64,000 bases of DNA from Dioscorea cayenensis subsp. rotundata (lineage: Eukaryota; Streptophyta; Magnoliopsida; Dioscoreales; Dioscoreaceae): contig NC_052489.1 in the NCBI RefSeq assembly GCF_009730915.1, positions 29,691,916 through 29,755,915 on the forward strand, written 5' to 3'. The notes under the pieces are model-generated. The model did no database searches, was not told the origin of the DNA, and was given only the letters and a program-made list of their open reading frames with translations. Shown here piece by piece: positions 47,031 to 58,156 of this stretch. Made by a program: the position numbers and the translations under genes. Position 1 is the first letter of the stretch, and each line of letters begins with the position of its first letter.

Positions 47031-48119
47031 TAGCACCGAGATGTTGGTGCATGTGTCCTCGTTGATCTGATGGTCATAATTCAGAGGGTTTTGTAGCACG
47101 GGGATGATGGTGCGTGGTGTGGATGGAGGACATTCAAAGGGCCGGGTTTCAAGTGGAGAATGATGATTATCACGTTTGGAATTGTAGTACCGGTCAAATT
47201 TTTTTTTTTTTTTTTATAAATAAGGTGGATAAATCACAAAGTACCGGTCATTTTTAATGACAATATAAAATTATTAATAATAATATATATATATATATAT
47301 TATAATTATATTAATACTAAAATAAGTGTTTAATGAGTAATGGTAATCAAAGCTAAAAATTTTGGAAATTTTAGCATTGTCCTCAGAAATGTATTTTTTA
47401 AGAAAAATAAGATGAAAAATAATTAATTAATATTTTAAAATAGATAATGTTGTTTTAATCTTTATAATTTTGTTTTATTTTATTTTTTTACAAATGGCGA
47501 CAAACACCGCCCACAAGGGTATGGTAGTGGACTAATTACTAATTTCATCTTTTCTTTTTTTTTTTAATTTTTTAATAATTTTATTTTTAATTATCTATAA
47601 TTCTATGCTTTTATTTTATGCATATACATTCATTTTTGTATTAAATAGTTTATTGGATATATTTGAATATGGACGGATGGTTATTCTTGTCTTTTTCTTT
47701 TAGAATTTAACGATTAATTATAGTTTTAAATTTATAATTATTACTTATTTTAATGGTTCTATGGATTGACTGTATAATGGTTCTATAGATAATTAATTGC
47801 GTTTTATATTTTTAATTAAAAATTTATATTTCATTTCTATTTTAAGTTTATGAAAAATTTTAATTTCAGCAATTTTTTGAAAATTTTGATGTTGATTATC
47901 ATGACAACCAAATACAATAATATGAATTCTCAATTAAACACAGAATATTTTTAAACATATAATTTTATTAAATATTAATATATTATGATTATGAACCAAA
48001 TATCATCTTAAAGTTATAATTAATAAATTAGGAGTTAAGGAGTTACAACTTGTGAACAGGTTCGAGTTCTGGAGTTATTGGTTCTTTATTTGATTGGAAA
48101 TTGTTTTTAATATCAGAGT

Positions 48120-48184
<65 letters not shown>

Positions 48185-48450
48185 GCCATACAAAGTAGAA
48201 ACAGAGATGACGGCGAGTTGGCATGTTAACACGTGTCTAGTATGGTCTTGGTTTGCCAAAAGTGGGAGGCTTATTTTTTCATTTAACGGCAAAAAAGAGA
48301 AAACCAATCTGATATTGGTGTAATTAAATACTGTTAGGAATGGCAGGCTGTTGCATGGGCTGACAGTAGGACAAGTTTGTGCAAACTAAGTACATATCAT
48401 GTACAGTATATTCTTATTAATTTTTTGGAATTACAATTAATTACAACTCA

Positions 48451-48500
<50 letters not shown>

Positions 48501-49136
48501 TTTATTTTAAAAATATTTTTATGAGTAAAATATTCAGTTGCTTTCATGGATCCACAATAAAATGAGCATTGTTATTTTTTTGAGTGCATGCACGTAGAAT
48601 TGCTTTTCAAGATGTTATACTAGTGTTTAGTTTTTTTAGTTCTACAAACGTTTCTAAAAAAAATTAATATTAAAATTTATTTTTAAGTAGTTTTGCTATA
48701 GTTAGAATTACAATCAATTAATCATGCTTCTCTTTGTGAAAAGAAATTAAATCCATTTAATAATGCTTTAAATAAAATTATGGGGTTTTCAATTGTATAC
48801 AATTTGAGGTTTTCTCCTTGTACATGAGCCATATCCAGTAAGAATGATCTTCACGCTAACAATACTAAAATCCCCCATTGTTTATCAGGTCCAAGAGAGA
48901 GTTTTTTCAATTTGACAAATTTAAAATAATCATCCATTCATCCAATTATATGCGTAATTAATTTTTTTTAATAAATGTGTAATCCAATATGCGTAATTAA
49001 TTTGATTATCAACATATATAATTATTCAACCATCATATATATATATATATATTTATTTATTTAAAACATCAAACTTAACCGTACTTGGAAAGACCAAAAG
49101 AAACACTTTTAATTATCGGTTAGAGGAACACTAACC
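47031..49136. other. AT-rich 3' flank of BAHD6 with microsatellites
   Basis: (TA)n at 47284-47301; (TA)n(GA)n at 48119-48182; (ATT)n at 48451-48500; (TA)n at about 49037-49052. A T-tract near 47199-47217 followed by 'aaggtggataaatcaca' may be a - strand LINE tail. 48183-48330 is weakly similar to 13423-13590 near BAHD1. No gene is seen. Confidence 0.55.
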
Positions 49137-50435
49137 CTAATCCAAAGAGTGAGATATCTCCTTAAATCTCACTGCATGCTTTTTAAGCAGGGAAACAAAA
49201 ACATCCACACCACCATCCTGATAGAAAGAAGGGATAAGGACTGACAATCCTTCAAAAGGCACCCATGTTAGCGAAATACCACAAAGTTTTCCACCTCCAC
49301 CAAAATCAACCTCATCAAAGCCAAGCCGTAACCAACTATCAACCTCCATAGTTGGTGAAAGCACATTGCCAAGCTTCTCATGGCAAGGCACAAGATCTCC
49401 ATCTCCGTAAACCTTACCAAAGTCAATAAACGACCTGAAATAGTCATCTCCCATGATTCTCACTGCCCCACGAACAATCCCTGCCGCTGTCGCCACCCCT
49501 CCTTCGATCAATGCTCTTGCCTTTGCTTTCGGAAATGCATTCAGAGCCAAGTTACCGAAAAACTCCGGCGGCACAGGAGGTTGTAACCGACGCATGCCAT
49601 TTACTGGCACAGCCAGCATGGTACACTCCTCGTCATCCAACTGCCGTGCTATCGTCACCTTCCTCCATAGATACCCTGTCAGTGTCTCAAACGTGGTGTG
49701 TTTCTCAGTACTTAATTTATTGGTTTGAGCTTTGAGCTTCATAATGAACTCTGGAGAGAAGTGCAACAACAAGTTGGTGATCTCACTAGGATCAACATAA
49801 ACCGGAGTGATATTAAACTCATTTGGTTGAGGAGATAAAGGGATGAATTCACTCCCCCAGTGATCAAATTGCACCAGAGGGGGATCCCGAGGCTTGAGCC
49901 ACGGCTGATCATAGACTAGAAGTGGATCAATGGGGAGACCACGTACCATCTTTCCCCATGCTACAAAGAAAGAGCCCATCGACCGGCCGTCAGCGACACG
50001 GTGGTGGGAGGTGACGCCGATGACTAGCCCGCCGCACTGGAACCGGTTGAGCTGAACTTGGAGCAAGTGCTTTGCGTCATTGACTTCAGGGTGGAGGAGT
50101 CTGAAGTCCGGTGAGGGAGTGAGAGGCAGGTGATCTTCTAGTTTGGATGAGACAGTGGCTTCAACAACGAGTACACCTCCGTCAGGGCATCCGATATAGA
50201 GCGAAGGGCGGCCATGGGAGTCGGTTGAGAGGTTGGCCGTGAGTGTTGGGAAGTTGACTAGAGTCTTGGAGAGGCCGGAGATGATGTCAGCGTTGGTGGA
50301 GGTGGGAGGTGTGAAGGCATAGAGGACAGCTATGTGCATGTTGAGGGCGCGGCGGTCAAAAATGGTGAGTGGCACGTCGGAAGGGTGAGAGATGGGAATT
50401 TTGATAATGGTGGAGCTTATCCTTTTAACTTCCAT
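49137..50435 (-). CDS. BAHD6: BAHD acyltransferase, hydroxycinnamoyltransferase-like
   Basis: Single exon, 432 aa from MEVKRISST. HHRVADG gives His145/Asp149; DFGGGGK starts near residue 376-377. The N-terminus (KRISSTIIKIPIS) is closest to BAHD5 (KKISSTILKVPIS), while the C-terminus resembles BAHD2/3 more, which hints at mosaic ancestry or gene conversion. Predicted role as for the other copies. Shared promoter with TATTTAAA at 50510-50517. A full Copia element sits about 0.5 kb upstream of the ATG and may change expression. No coding lesion. Confidence 0.94.
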   Translation of the reverse strand: MEVKRISSTIIKIPISHPSDVPLTIFDRRALNMHIAVLYAFTPPTSTNADIISGLSKTLVNFPTLTANLSTDSHGRPSLYIGCPDGGVLVVEATVSSKLEDHLPLTPSPDFRLLHPEVNDAKHLLQVQLNRFQCGGLVIGVTSHHRVADGRSMGSFFVAWGKMVRGLPIDPLLVYDQPWLKPRDPPLVQFDHWGSEFIPLSPQPNEFNITPVYVDPSEITNLLLHFSPEFIMKLKAQTNKLSTEKHTTFETLTGYLWRKVTIARQLDDEECTMLAVPVNGMRRLQPPVPPEFFGNLALNAFPKAKARALIEGGVATAAGIVRGAVRIMGDDYFRSFIDFGKVYGDGDLVPCHEKLGNVLSPTMEVDSWLRLGFDEVDFGGGGKLCGISLTWVPFEGLSVLIPSFYQDGGVDVFVSLLKKHAVRFKEISHSLD

Positions 50436-50936
50436 TTTTTGTTTATGAAAATATATTAGGGGTAGTTCTTGTTTCTGTTTGTGTAAATGGAAGGGGAGAT
50501 AGAGATAGGTATTTAAAGGTTGTGAACTGGTTGTGTCTATGAATGATGAATAAGTTGGAGCACTAACAAAAGAATGGAATTTAAGGAAAAAAAAAACATT
50601 CCTGAATTGACATTACGCCGAATGATCATCTAGTTGATGCGTTGACATTGTTGCATTGTATATATATTTATTGCTGCCTCTAAATTCTATACTACTGCAA
50701 TGCTCGCACTCTATTTGTTATTAAACATTTCTGAATTAACAAAACAGTTTGAAAAGATGATAGTGACCTTACATCTGTAGAGATATAAGTCAGCGACTGA
50801 ACAAAGAATAAAAATTAAACTAAAACATCAGTAATCAATGCAACAAATTTATCCCACTTGCAAGCAAGATACCAGGTCAATAAGCTTCAAAACAAGGGAT
50901 AAGAGAGCCTTTAGCTTCCACAAGGAGCCAAACACT
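50436..50936 (-). promoter_or_regulatory. BAHD6 promoter, TATTTAAA at 50510-50517, cut by Copia 2
   Basis: The conserved block lies about 75 bp upstream of the ATG. The duplicated 5' flank continues to 50936, is interrupted by Copia 2, and resumes at 55725. Confidence 0.6.
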
Positions 50937-51287
50937 TGAAGATTGGAGATGAAGTGCATCAAGTTCAGTCACCAAAAGGATGAAACTGAGCTCAAGTATG
51001 GGCTGGTTGTTTAATGAAGACTATATTGTAATTAAGTTATATTATGTGTATGTTTTGTTTTAAAGTTGGAGTCAGTTAGTTAAGTTAATTTAAATGAAGA
51101 ACGTGTCAGTCATTAGTGGAATGGTGGAGAGTAGTGGGTAGTTATTTTATTTTCTTGTTTCTGTTTCTTTTTAGTAACGTATGTCATATATATGAGGTCT
51201 TATGTAATGGTCATAGTTAATGAAGTGTATGTTTTTTGGTTTTGCTGCTTCTATAATCCATTTGTTCTCTTAGACTAAGAGCTTTCA
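50937..51287 (+). repeat. Copia 2 left LTR
   Basis: TG...CA, 351 bp. Its final 115 bp or so are identical to the right LTR; differences lie in the first two-thirds. Confidence 0.93.
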
Positions 51288-51330
51288 ATTGGTACCAGAG
51301 CTATATTGGTGATCTTAGAGGGCTGTGAAG

Positions 51331-52137
51331 ATGGGAGATTCATCTAACTTTGTTTCTAAAGTTCCTATGTTTAATGGGCAGAACTATGCAGCATGGGAGG
51401 TGAAAATGAAGGCTTATCTTCGAGCATATGACCTATGGGATGCAGTAGAGAAGGATGATGACGTTGATATCTTGCCAGAGCATCCCACAGCTGCGCAAAA
51501 GAAGAACTACACTGAAGCTGTTACTCGGAAATATAAAGCTCTTACTGTCATCCATTCGGCAGTTACTGAGGAGCTATTTACTAAACTCATGACCTGTGAG
51601 ACTGCAAAGGAGGCATGGAATAAACTCAAGGAGGAGTTTGAAGGTGACTTGAAGGCTAGAAGAGTTCAAATCCTAAATCTAAAGAGGGAATTTGAGATGA
51701 TCCGGATAAAAGAAGATGAATCTGTGAGGGAGTTTGGTGATAAAATTATAAGCATTGTCAACAGAATTCGGTTGCTTGGAGAAGACTTGAAAGATAGCAG
51801 AGTTGTGGAGAAAGTGTTGGTGAGCTTACCGGAGAGGTTTGAGCACAAGATTGCATCTCTTGAAGACTCCAAAGATCTCACAACAATAAGCTTTGGAGAA
51901 TTGGTGAGTTCACTACAAGCAGTGGAGCAAAGACAAAACATGAGGAAAGAAGAGAAGGATTCTAAAGGAAAGATGGCTGATATTGCTTTGGTTGCTGCTG
52001 AGAAGAACAAATATCAAAAGAAGACTTATAAGAAGGCTGTTGGGAGTTTCTCAGGTTCTGGAGAGCCTTCAAGGCAACAATCAAGTAGAAACCAGTGTGA
52101 AGAAGTGGAGAGAATTTGCACCTTGTCCACATTGTAA
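51331..52137 (+). CDS. Copia 2 Gag, N-terminal part
   Basis: Starts MGDSSNFVSKVPMFNG, about 30 bases after the PBS. It contains the UBN2-type gag segments (AWEVKMKAYLRAYDLWD, EAWNKLKEEF). The frame is lost around 52000-52110, just before the zinc knuckles, and stops at 52137. The continuation is in another frame. It packages element RNA in virus-like particles. Confidence 0.85.
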   Translation: MGDSSNFVSKVPMFNGQNYAAWEVKMKAYLRAYDLWDAVEKDDDVDILPEHPTAAQKKNYTEAVTRKYKALTVIHSAVTEELFTKLMTCETAKEAWNKLKEEFEGDLKARRVQILNLKREFEMIRIKEDESVREFGDKIISIVNRIRLLGEDLKDSRVVEKVLVSLPERFEHKIASLEDSKDLTTISFGELVSSLQAVEQRQNMRKEEKDSKGKMADIALVAAEKNKYQKKTYKKAVGSFSGSGEPSRQQSSRNQCEEVERICTLSTL

Positions 52138-53038
52138 GCAAACCAATCATTCCCAAAATTATTGTTGGTTTCGGCCAGGAGTTCAATGCAGAAGGTGTAA
52201 GCAGTTTGGTCACATTGAAAAAGTATGCAAAACTGAACAGCAGAACGCTCAGGTGGCTGAAGAGGTTGAACAAGAAGAAGAGATGATGTTTATGGCAATT
52301 GATGATAAGGTTTCTGGAAATTTCTGCAAGAAAGGATGGCTATTAGACAGTGGGTGTACTCATCATATGTGTGGAGATGTTGGCAGTTTTAAGGAGATAG
52401 ACTGGAGTTATAAATCAAAAGTCAGAATTGGAAATGGAGACTATGTTGCAGTAGAAGGGAAAGGGATGGTTCTTATCAATACAACTCAAGGTAACAAGCA
52501 ACTATCCAATGTTTTATTTGTACCTGCACTTGCACACAATTTAATTAGTGTTGGTCAGTTAATAGATTCTGGTCTATCACTGGTTTTCCATGGTAAATTG
52601 TGTGAGGTGCTTGATAAGAAAGGTACAAAATTAATGGAGATTGAAATGCATGGTCATAGTTTTCCATTGAAGTTAGGATATGACACTGCATATCATGTTA
52701 GCATGGATTATACAATGATCTGGCATAAAAGATTCGGGCATTGTAACAATGAAACTCTCAAGCATATGGCAGAAAGACAGATGGTGGAGAGTATACCTCT
52801 TATGCACTTGAAGAAGAACATCTGTGCTATATGTGAAGAGGGAAAATCTCACAGACAACCATTTACAGCTTCACACACAAGGAGAGCATCAAAGAGACTT
52901 GAACTTGTTCACACAGACATTTGTGGTCCAATGCAGACTGAATCTTTGAATGGAAGCAAGTATTTTATCCTATTTATTGATGATTTCAGCAGGTTCACTT
53001 GGGTTTATTTCATGAAGAAGAAGTCAGAAGCATTCTAA
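51983..53038 (+). CDS. Copia 2 zinc knuckles, protease and integrase N-part (ends in premature stop)
   Basis: Two CX2CX4HX4C knuckles are present (CPHCKQTNHSQNYC and CRRCKQFGHIEKVC), then the protease WLLDSGCTHHM, GAG-pre-integrase WHKRFGHC, and the integrase start HTDICGPM...DDFSRF. A TAA at 53036-53038 interrupts the integrase in the same frame as the following ORF, so this is a point nonsense rather than a natural end. Confidence 0.85.
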   Translation: MLWLLLRRTNIKRRLIRRLLGVSQVLESLQGNNQVETSVKKWREFAPCPHCKQTNHSQNYCWFRPGVQCRRCKQFGHIEKVCKTEQQNAQVAEEVEQEEEMMFMAIDDKVSGNFCKKGWLLDSGCTHHMCGDVGSFKEIDWSYKSKVRIGNGDYVAVEGKGMVLINTTQGNKQLSNVLFVPALAHNLISVGQLIDSGLSLVFHGKLCEVLDKKGTKLMEIEMHGHSFPLKLGYDTAYHVSMDYTMIWHKRFGHCNNETLKHMAERQMVESIPLMHLKKNICAICEEGKSHRQPFTASHTRRASKRLELVHTDICGPMQTESLNGSKYFILFIDDFSRFTWVYFMKKKSEAF

Positions 53039-54919
53039 TTGTTTAAAAGGTTCAAGGCACTGGTTGAGAATGAAGTTGATCTTAAAATTAAAACATTAAG
53101 ATCAGACAATGGAGGTGAATTTGTTTCAGGAGAATTTCAAGAATACTTGCAACAAAATGGAATTCTACACCAGCTTACTGCACCTTACTCACCTCAGCAA
53201 AATGGAGTAAGTGAAAGGAAGAACAGATCAGTTTTGAATATGGCCAGATGTTTGCTTTTCGAGAAGAGAATGCCAAAGATCTTTTGGGCTGAATCAGTGA
53301 ATACAGCTGTGTATTTACAGAATAGATTGGGCACCAAATCTCTTAGCAACATCACTCCATATGAAGCTTGGACAGGTTTCAAACCAAAGGTAAAGCACTT
53401 GAAAGTCTTTGGTAGCATTTGTTATACTCATGTTCCACAGCAGAGAAGAACAAAATTGGACAAACGAGCGGATGTTGGTATTTTGGTGGGTTATAGTGTT
53501 GTTACAAAAGGCTATAGAATCTATGAAGTTGGCTCACGGAAAATTAGAGTCAGTCGAGATGTTAACTTTGATGAACATCAAGTCTGGGATTGGGAGAAGA
53601 AGCAAACAACTTCTACTGAAGCAGTACAACAACTTATTGAAGTTCCTATTTATAATGAAGATGAAGTGAATGAAGAGCCTGCGCTTGTAGTGCATGAAAA
53701 TGAAGGTACAAGTGGAGAGCTAATAGGAGAAGGAAGCAGTGAAGAAGAGGAGGGTGATCATACTCCAATAAGAGGATATAGAAGCTTGGCAGATGTTTAT
53801 GCAAGGTGTAATGTGGCTGCACTAGAACCAAATACTTGTTATGAAGCTTTACAATCAGAAGCATGGAGGAATGCAATGGAGGAGGAGTTAAATATGATTG
53901 AGAATAACAATACATGGATACTTGTAGAGAAACCGGTTGAGAAGAAAGTTATTGGAGTTAAATGGGTGTTTAAGCTCAAGATGAATGCAATTGGGTCAGT
54001 GAATAAGCATAAAGCCAGACTTGTTGTAAAGGGCTACTCTCAGGAAGCAGGAATTGATTTCTTTGATACTTTTGCTCCAGTTGCAAGACTTGATACAATT
54101 CGGCTGTTGTTAGCTATAGCTGCTCAGAAAGGTTGGGTAGTGTATCAAATGGATGTGAAATCTGCATTTCTAAATGGGTATTTAAGTGAAGAAATCTTTG
54201 TTCAGCAACCTGAAGGCTTTGAGAAGACTGGTGAAGAAGGGAAGGTGTACAAGCTTCAAAAGGCTTTATATGGCTTAAGACAAGCTCCCAGAGCTTGGTA
54301 CAGCAGGTTGGATTGTCATTTAATCAGCATTGGATTTACAAGAAGCCTCAATGAAGCCACACTATATGTCAAGAAGGATGAAAGTGATCTGCTAGTTGTG
54401 TCTATCTATGTTGATGATATATTGTTGACAGGAAGCAGAGAGACAGAAGTGGAGGAGTTTAAGATCAAGATGAAATCAACTTTTGATATGAGTGATCTTG
54501 GGAAAATGGCTTACTTTCTAGGAATGGAGGTACAACAAAGAGAGGCAGGGATTTTTGTTCATCAAAAGAAGTTTGCTGAAGAATTATTGATGAAGTTTTG
54601 TATGGAAGGCTGCAAGCCTGTTTGCACTCCATTCAGTGTGGGTGAGAAGCTGATTAAAGAAGATGGAACTCCTCAAACAACTGGTAGTGTGTACAGAAGC
54701 TTAATTGGTAGTCTCTTGTATTTATGTGCAACTAGGCCAGACATTTCTTTTGCAGTAAACTATCTATCAAGGTTCATGCAAAATCCAACTGAAAAACACT
54801 TCAATGGAGCCAAAAGAGTTCTTCGATATGTCAAAGGGACAATTGGGTATGGAATTCAATATGGCGGAGCAGCAACAATCAAGCTTTTTTTGGTTTCTCG
54901 AGATAGTGATTGGGGCTGA
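53039..54919 (+). CDS. Copia 2 integrase C-part, reverse transcriptase, start of RNase H
   Basis: Continues in frame after the TAA. It carries integrase DNGGEF, an RT with AFLNGYLSEEIFVQQPEGF and YVDD (about 54410), and ends at DSDWG where RNase H begins. From 54885 to 55080 several frameshifts occur; RNase H pieces (EEQLADIFTKPLS) reappear near 55260-55300. The element is therefore non-autonomous as read. Confidence 0.88.
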   Translation: MFKRFKALVENEVDLKIKTLRSDNGGEFVSGEFQEYLQQNGILHQLTAPYSPQQNGVSERKNRSVLNMARCLLFEKRMPKIFWAESVNTAVYLQNRLGTKSLSNITPYEAWTGFKPKVKHLKVFGSICYTHVPQQRRTKLDKRADVGILVGYSVVTKGYRIYEVGSRKIRVSRDVNFDEHQVWDWEKKQTTSTEAVQQLIEVPIYNEDEVNEEPALVVHENEGTSGELIGEGSSEEEEGDHTPIRGYRSLADVYARCNVAALEPNTCYEALQSEAWRNAMEEELNMIENNNTWILVEKPVEKKVIGVKWVFKLKMNAIGSVNKHKARLVVKGYSQEAGIDFFDTFAPVARLDTIRLLLAIAAQKGWVVYQMDVKSAFLNGYLSEEIFVQQPEGFEKTGEEGKVYKLQKALYGLRQAPRAWYSRLDCHLISIGFTRSLNEATLYVKKDESDLLVVSIYVDDILLTGSRETEVEEFKIKMKSTFDMSDLGKMAYFLGMEVQQREAGIFVHQKKFAEELLMKFCMEGCKPVCTPFSVGEKLIKEDGTPQTTGSVYRSLIGSLLYLCATRPDISFAVNYLSRFMQNPTEKHFNGAKRVLRYVKGTIGYGIQYGGAATIKLFLVSRDSDWG

Positions 54920-55365
54920 GGCCCGATGAAGAAATGAGGAGTATTTCGGTAGTTGCTTCTCTGTAGGAGCTGGAATAATATCTTGGAGTTCTAAGAAGCA
55001 AGGTCCTGTGGCACAATCCACTGCGAGGCGGAATACATTGGAGTTTGGAAGGCGTTAAACAAGCTATTTGGATGAGAAAAATTGATGACGGATCTATGTT
55101 TTGATATGTCCGAGCTACAAGTATCTTATGTGACAATTCAACAGCCATTTCCATTGCCAAGAATCCCGTTTTACATTGCAAAACCAAGCATATTAAAGTT
55201 AAGTACCATGCTGTTTGGTATTATGAGGAGAAGAAGGAGATTGAAATCATATATTGTTGCACTGAAGAACAATTGGCAGATATATTTACAAAGCCTTTAA
55301 GCAGAAACAGGTTTGAAGATCTGAGAAGCAGGCTAGGGTGTGTGACTTGAGCTCAAGGAGGAGAT

Positions 55366-55724
55366 TGAAGATTGGAGATGAAGTGCATCAAGTTCGGTCA
55401 CCAAAAAGGATGGAAACCGAGCTCAAGTATGGGCTGGTTGTTTAATGAAGACTATATTGTAATTAAGTTATATTATGTGTATGTTTTTGTTTTTAAAGTT
55501 GGAGTCGATTAGTTAAGTTAATTTAAATGAAGAACGTATCGGTCATTAGTGGAATGGTGGAGAGTAGTGGGTAGTTATTTTTATTTTTCTTGTCGTTTGT
55601 TTCTTTTTTAGTAACGTATGTCATATATATGAGGTCTTATGTAATGGTCATAGTTAATGAAGTGTATGTTTTTTGGTTTTGCTGCTTCTATAATCCATTT
55701 GTTCTCTTAGACTAAGAGCTTTCA
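55366..55724 (+). repeat. Copia 2 right LTR
   Basis: 359 bp, followed by TSD ACACT. Many differences from the left LTR are one-base extensions of homopolymers (aaaa/aaaaa, tttt/ttttt). Confidence 0.93.
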
Positions 55725-56837
55725 ACACTGCCATCGCTAGAGGTACCAGAAAACTTGTTTTCCCTTAAAAAAAAGGGAAAAACTGTTTTAATTAACATGC
55801 ATGCACCTTTTTACTCTTACTATAAATAATATTCCAGCAACCCAATACGAAGATGGCTCGGATGATGTGATTCATTAATGTGAAGCAATACCAAAGAGTT
55901 TAAACAGATTTCATTTGACTTGCACACATTTCTACGTATGAACCTATAGTTTGTTGTTTTTTTCTATATAGCCATATCAAAAAATTACAATATGATCATA
56001 TATATACATATTTGTACAGAATTTGTTGAGGTGTTATCAAATGACCCATAAAATCTTTTGCTCTGTAAATTATAATTTTTTTTTTTACCTTGTGTGTAAT
56101 TGAAATATATAACCTCTTACTTCATATAATCACCTCCTAAGAAGATGCACATATTTGGGAGTTGAGAACTTTCTATAATTAGTTTGTTGAGCAATGCTAA
56201 ATATCTTCAATAACAAATGAACTATTCATGGAGTAACAACTGTTTGTTTTGTATGTGATGCACCACCTTAACATTAGAAAAATATTGGTAACCTTTTCCA
56301 TTACAAATGAGAAGCAGAATAGTTGAGAGGAATTGAAAGGTTTCTTTCTGAAGGTAATCCTGGGAACATATCCAGTGGAGACAAATCAATTTTTTTTCAC
56401 AGCATCAATATGAGCGACTTATCCACTTTATATATATATATATATATATATAAAGTAATGTAGATGAAGTTAGTGTTTATGTTGGGAAGGATTTCGAAGT
56501 AGTTAGGTTAAAAGAGATGAGAGGAAGAGAGACGTTCTACTCCAGAATAAAACTCTCTTATATAGCTGCTCCCTCCAGTGAGAGATCACACACAACCCAA
56601 AGTATGCGTAGACCAATGACATGAACACATGCAAACTTAGTACAAAACAAAACGCCTTTTCATGCACACAAAACATGATAAGATAAGACTAGGCATTCTC
56701 TTAAACTAAGCTGACCAACTAGAGCAAATCTTCACCCAACTCACGGCTTTCTCCTCTCCCCATGTGAGCTTTGAGTCATTCGTTAAGAGTTAAGACTTTT
56801 TCTGTTTTTAAAAAATTTTAAAAAAATCATCATACTT
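55725..56837. other. continuation of the BAHD6 5' flank, then unassigned DNA
   Basis: 55730-56140 matches the flank of BAHD4 at 37960-38400. A (TA)n run lies at about 56431-56453. No gene is seen. Confidence 0.55.
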
Positions 56838-58156
56838 TATCACGCCCCGTACCCGGCTCACAAGACCTAGTGCGCCGACAAACGGCCGCACACCTACAAG
56901 ACCGAGACCCAGTAGGCGTGCAACGCCACCAAACCCGATTCTCAAAGCTGTGATCTATTAAACTCCTTATCTGAAAAAAAATTAAAAACAGATTATGAGC
57001 TTGACAGCCCAGTAAACACCCACTAAAAATTATAGGGATCATTTACAAACATCATAAATTATCAAAATCAAAATCATAAATCAAATTTATTTCAAATAAA
57101 CACCGATGTCAAAACTAAGTATATAGGTCCCCCAAACAACAATTGCTAAAACAAAATTACAGAATTCATATATATTTACTCTCGGTGGCTCATATTTTTA
57201 CCCTCGTTAACCCGAGCCAGAATTATAAGAGGCCGATATTCTTCACCAACGGAAAGCGGTGGAAAACTATAGTTTTTATATCATAGTACATGTCGATACG
57301 GTCAGTGTTTAACCCCAGTGAAAGGATTATTACAAAGTTAGTTTGGGGACTACGAGTACTATGTCAAAATATTTCATGTTCACAAAATAATAAATTATCA
57401 AAATTTATATTGGGCAAAATGCAAGTAATTTACAGTAGCATGATCCCATTTTTATCATATTAAAATAACCAGTTATTTTAATCTGAACATGAACAGATAA
57501 TTTAAATAAAATATTAATAATAATTAATCAAAAATTAACTAAAAGATATCTGAAATTCAGAATTGAAATAATACATATTTAGATAAACTGTTTAAAACTT
57601 TAGAAAGTAAATAATATGAATTTAAATAAATATTCGAAACTTCAAATAACTTAAAATAATTCTAAAAATAATAATAAATAAATAATTCAAAATATAAATC
57701 AAAATAATCAATATTTTTCTCAAAAATTCCAAAGGTTCACAAAACTAAAATTTCCAAGTATATACATATATTAGGATTTATATGTGGGATACTTATCTGA
57801 TTAACGACCAAAAATACTCCCAAACTATACACCTTTGTCATGTCCTATATTTGAGAAGATATCCTATTAGCTTTCAATAACAAAATCGAGGCTAACAAGC
57901 AATAGTATAAAAAAAATATTTTTATAAGGGTATAAATGCAAAAAGTTCAAACTATTATTCTACACTTCCAAATATTGATTATTGCGAGGGTACAATAGCA
58001 ATTACCCACTCTAAAAGCCATATCAATAATTCCAACATGATCAGTGAGTACTAAAACCCTCATAACTTCACATACACTTTTCCAAATCATAAATTTCAAA
58101 ATTTTGGGAAAAATAAACACCTAACACTATAACATATCCGAAATTCATACAACTTA

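Larger units (their letters stand above)
50937..55724 (+). mobile_element. Copia LTR retrotransposon 2, in the BAHD6 upstream region
   Basis: LTRs at 50937-51287 (351 bp) and 55366-55724 (359 bp) begin TGAAGATTGGAG and end GCTTTCA. The TSD is ACACT (50932-50936 and 55725-55729). The PBS-like TGGTACCAGAGC is at 51290-51301, a one-base variant of the initiator-tRNA site. A purine tract (caaggaggagat) precedes the right LTR. Coding frames are interrupted several times. Confidence 0.95.
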
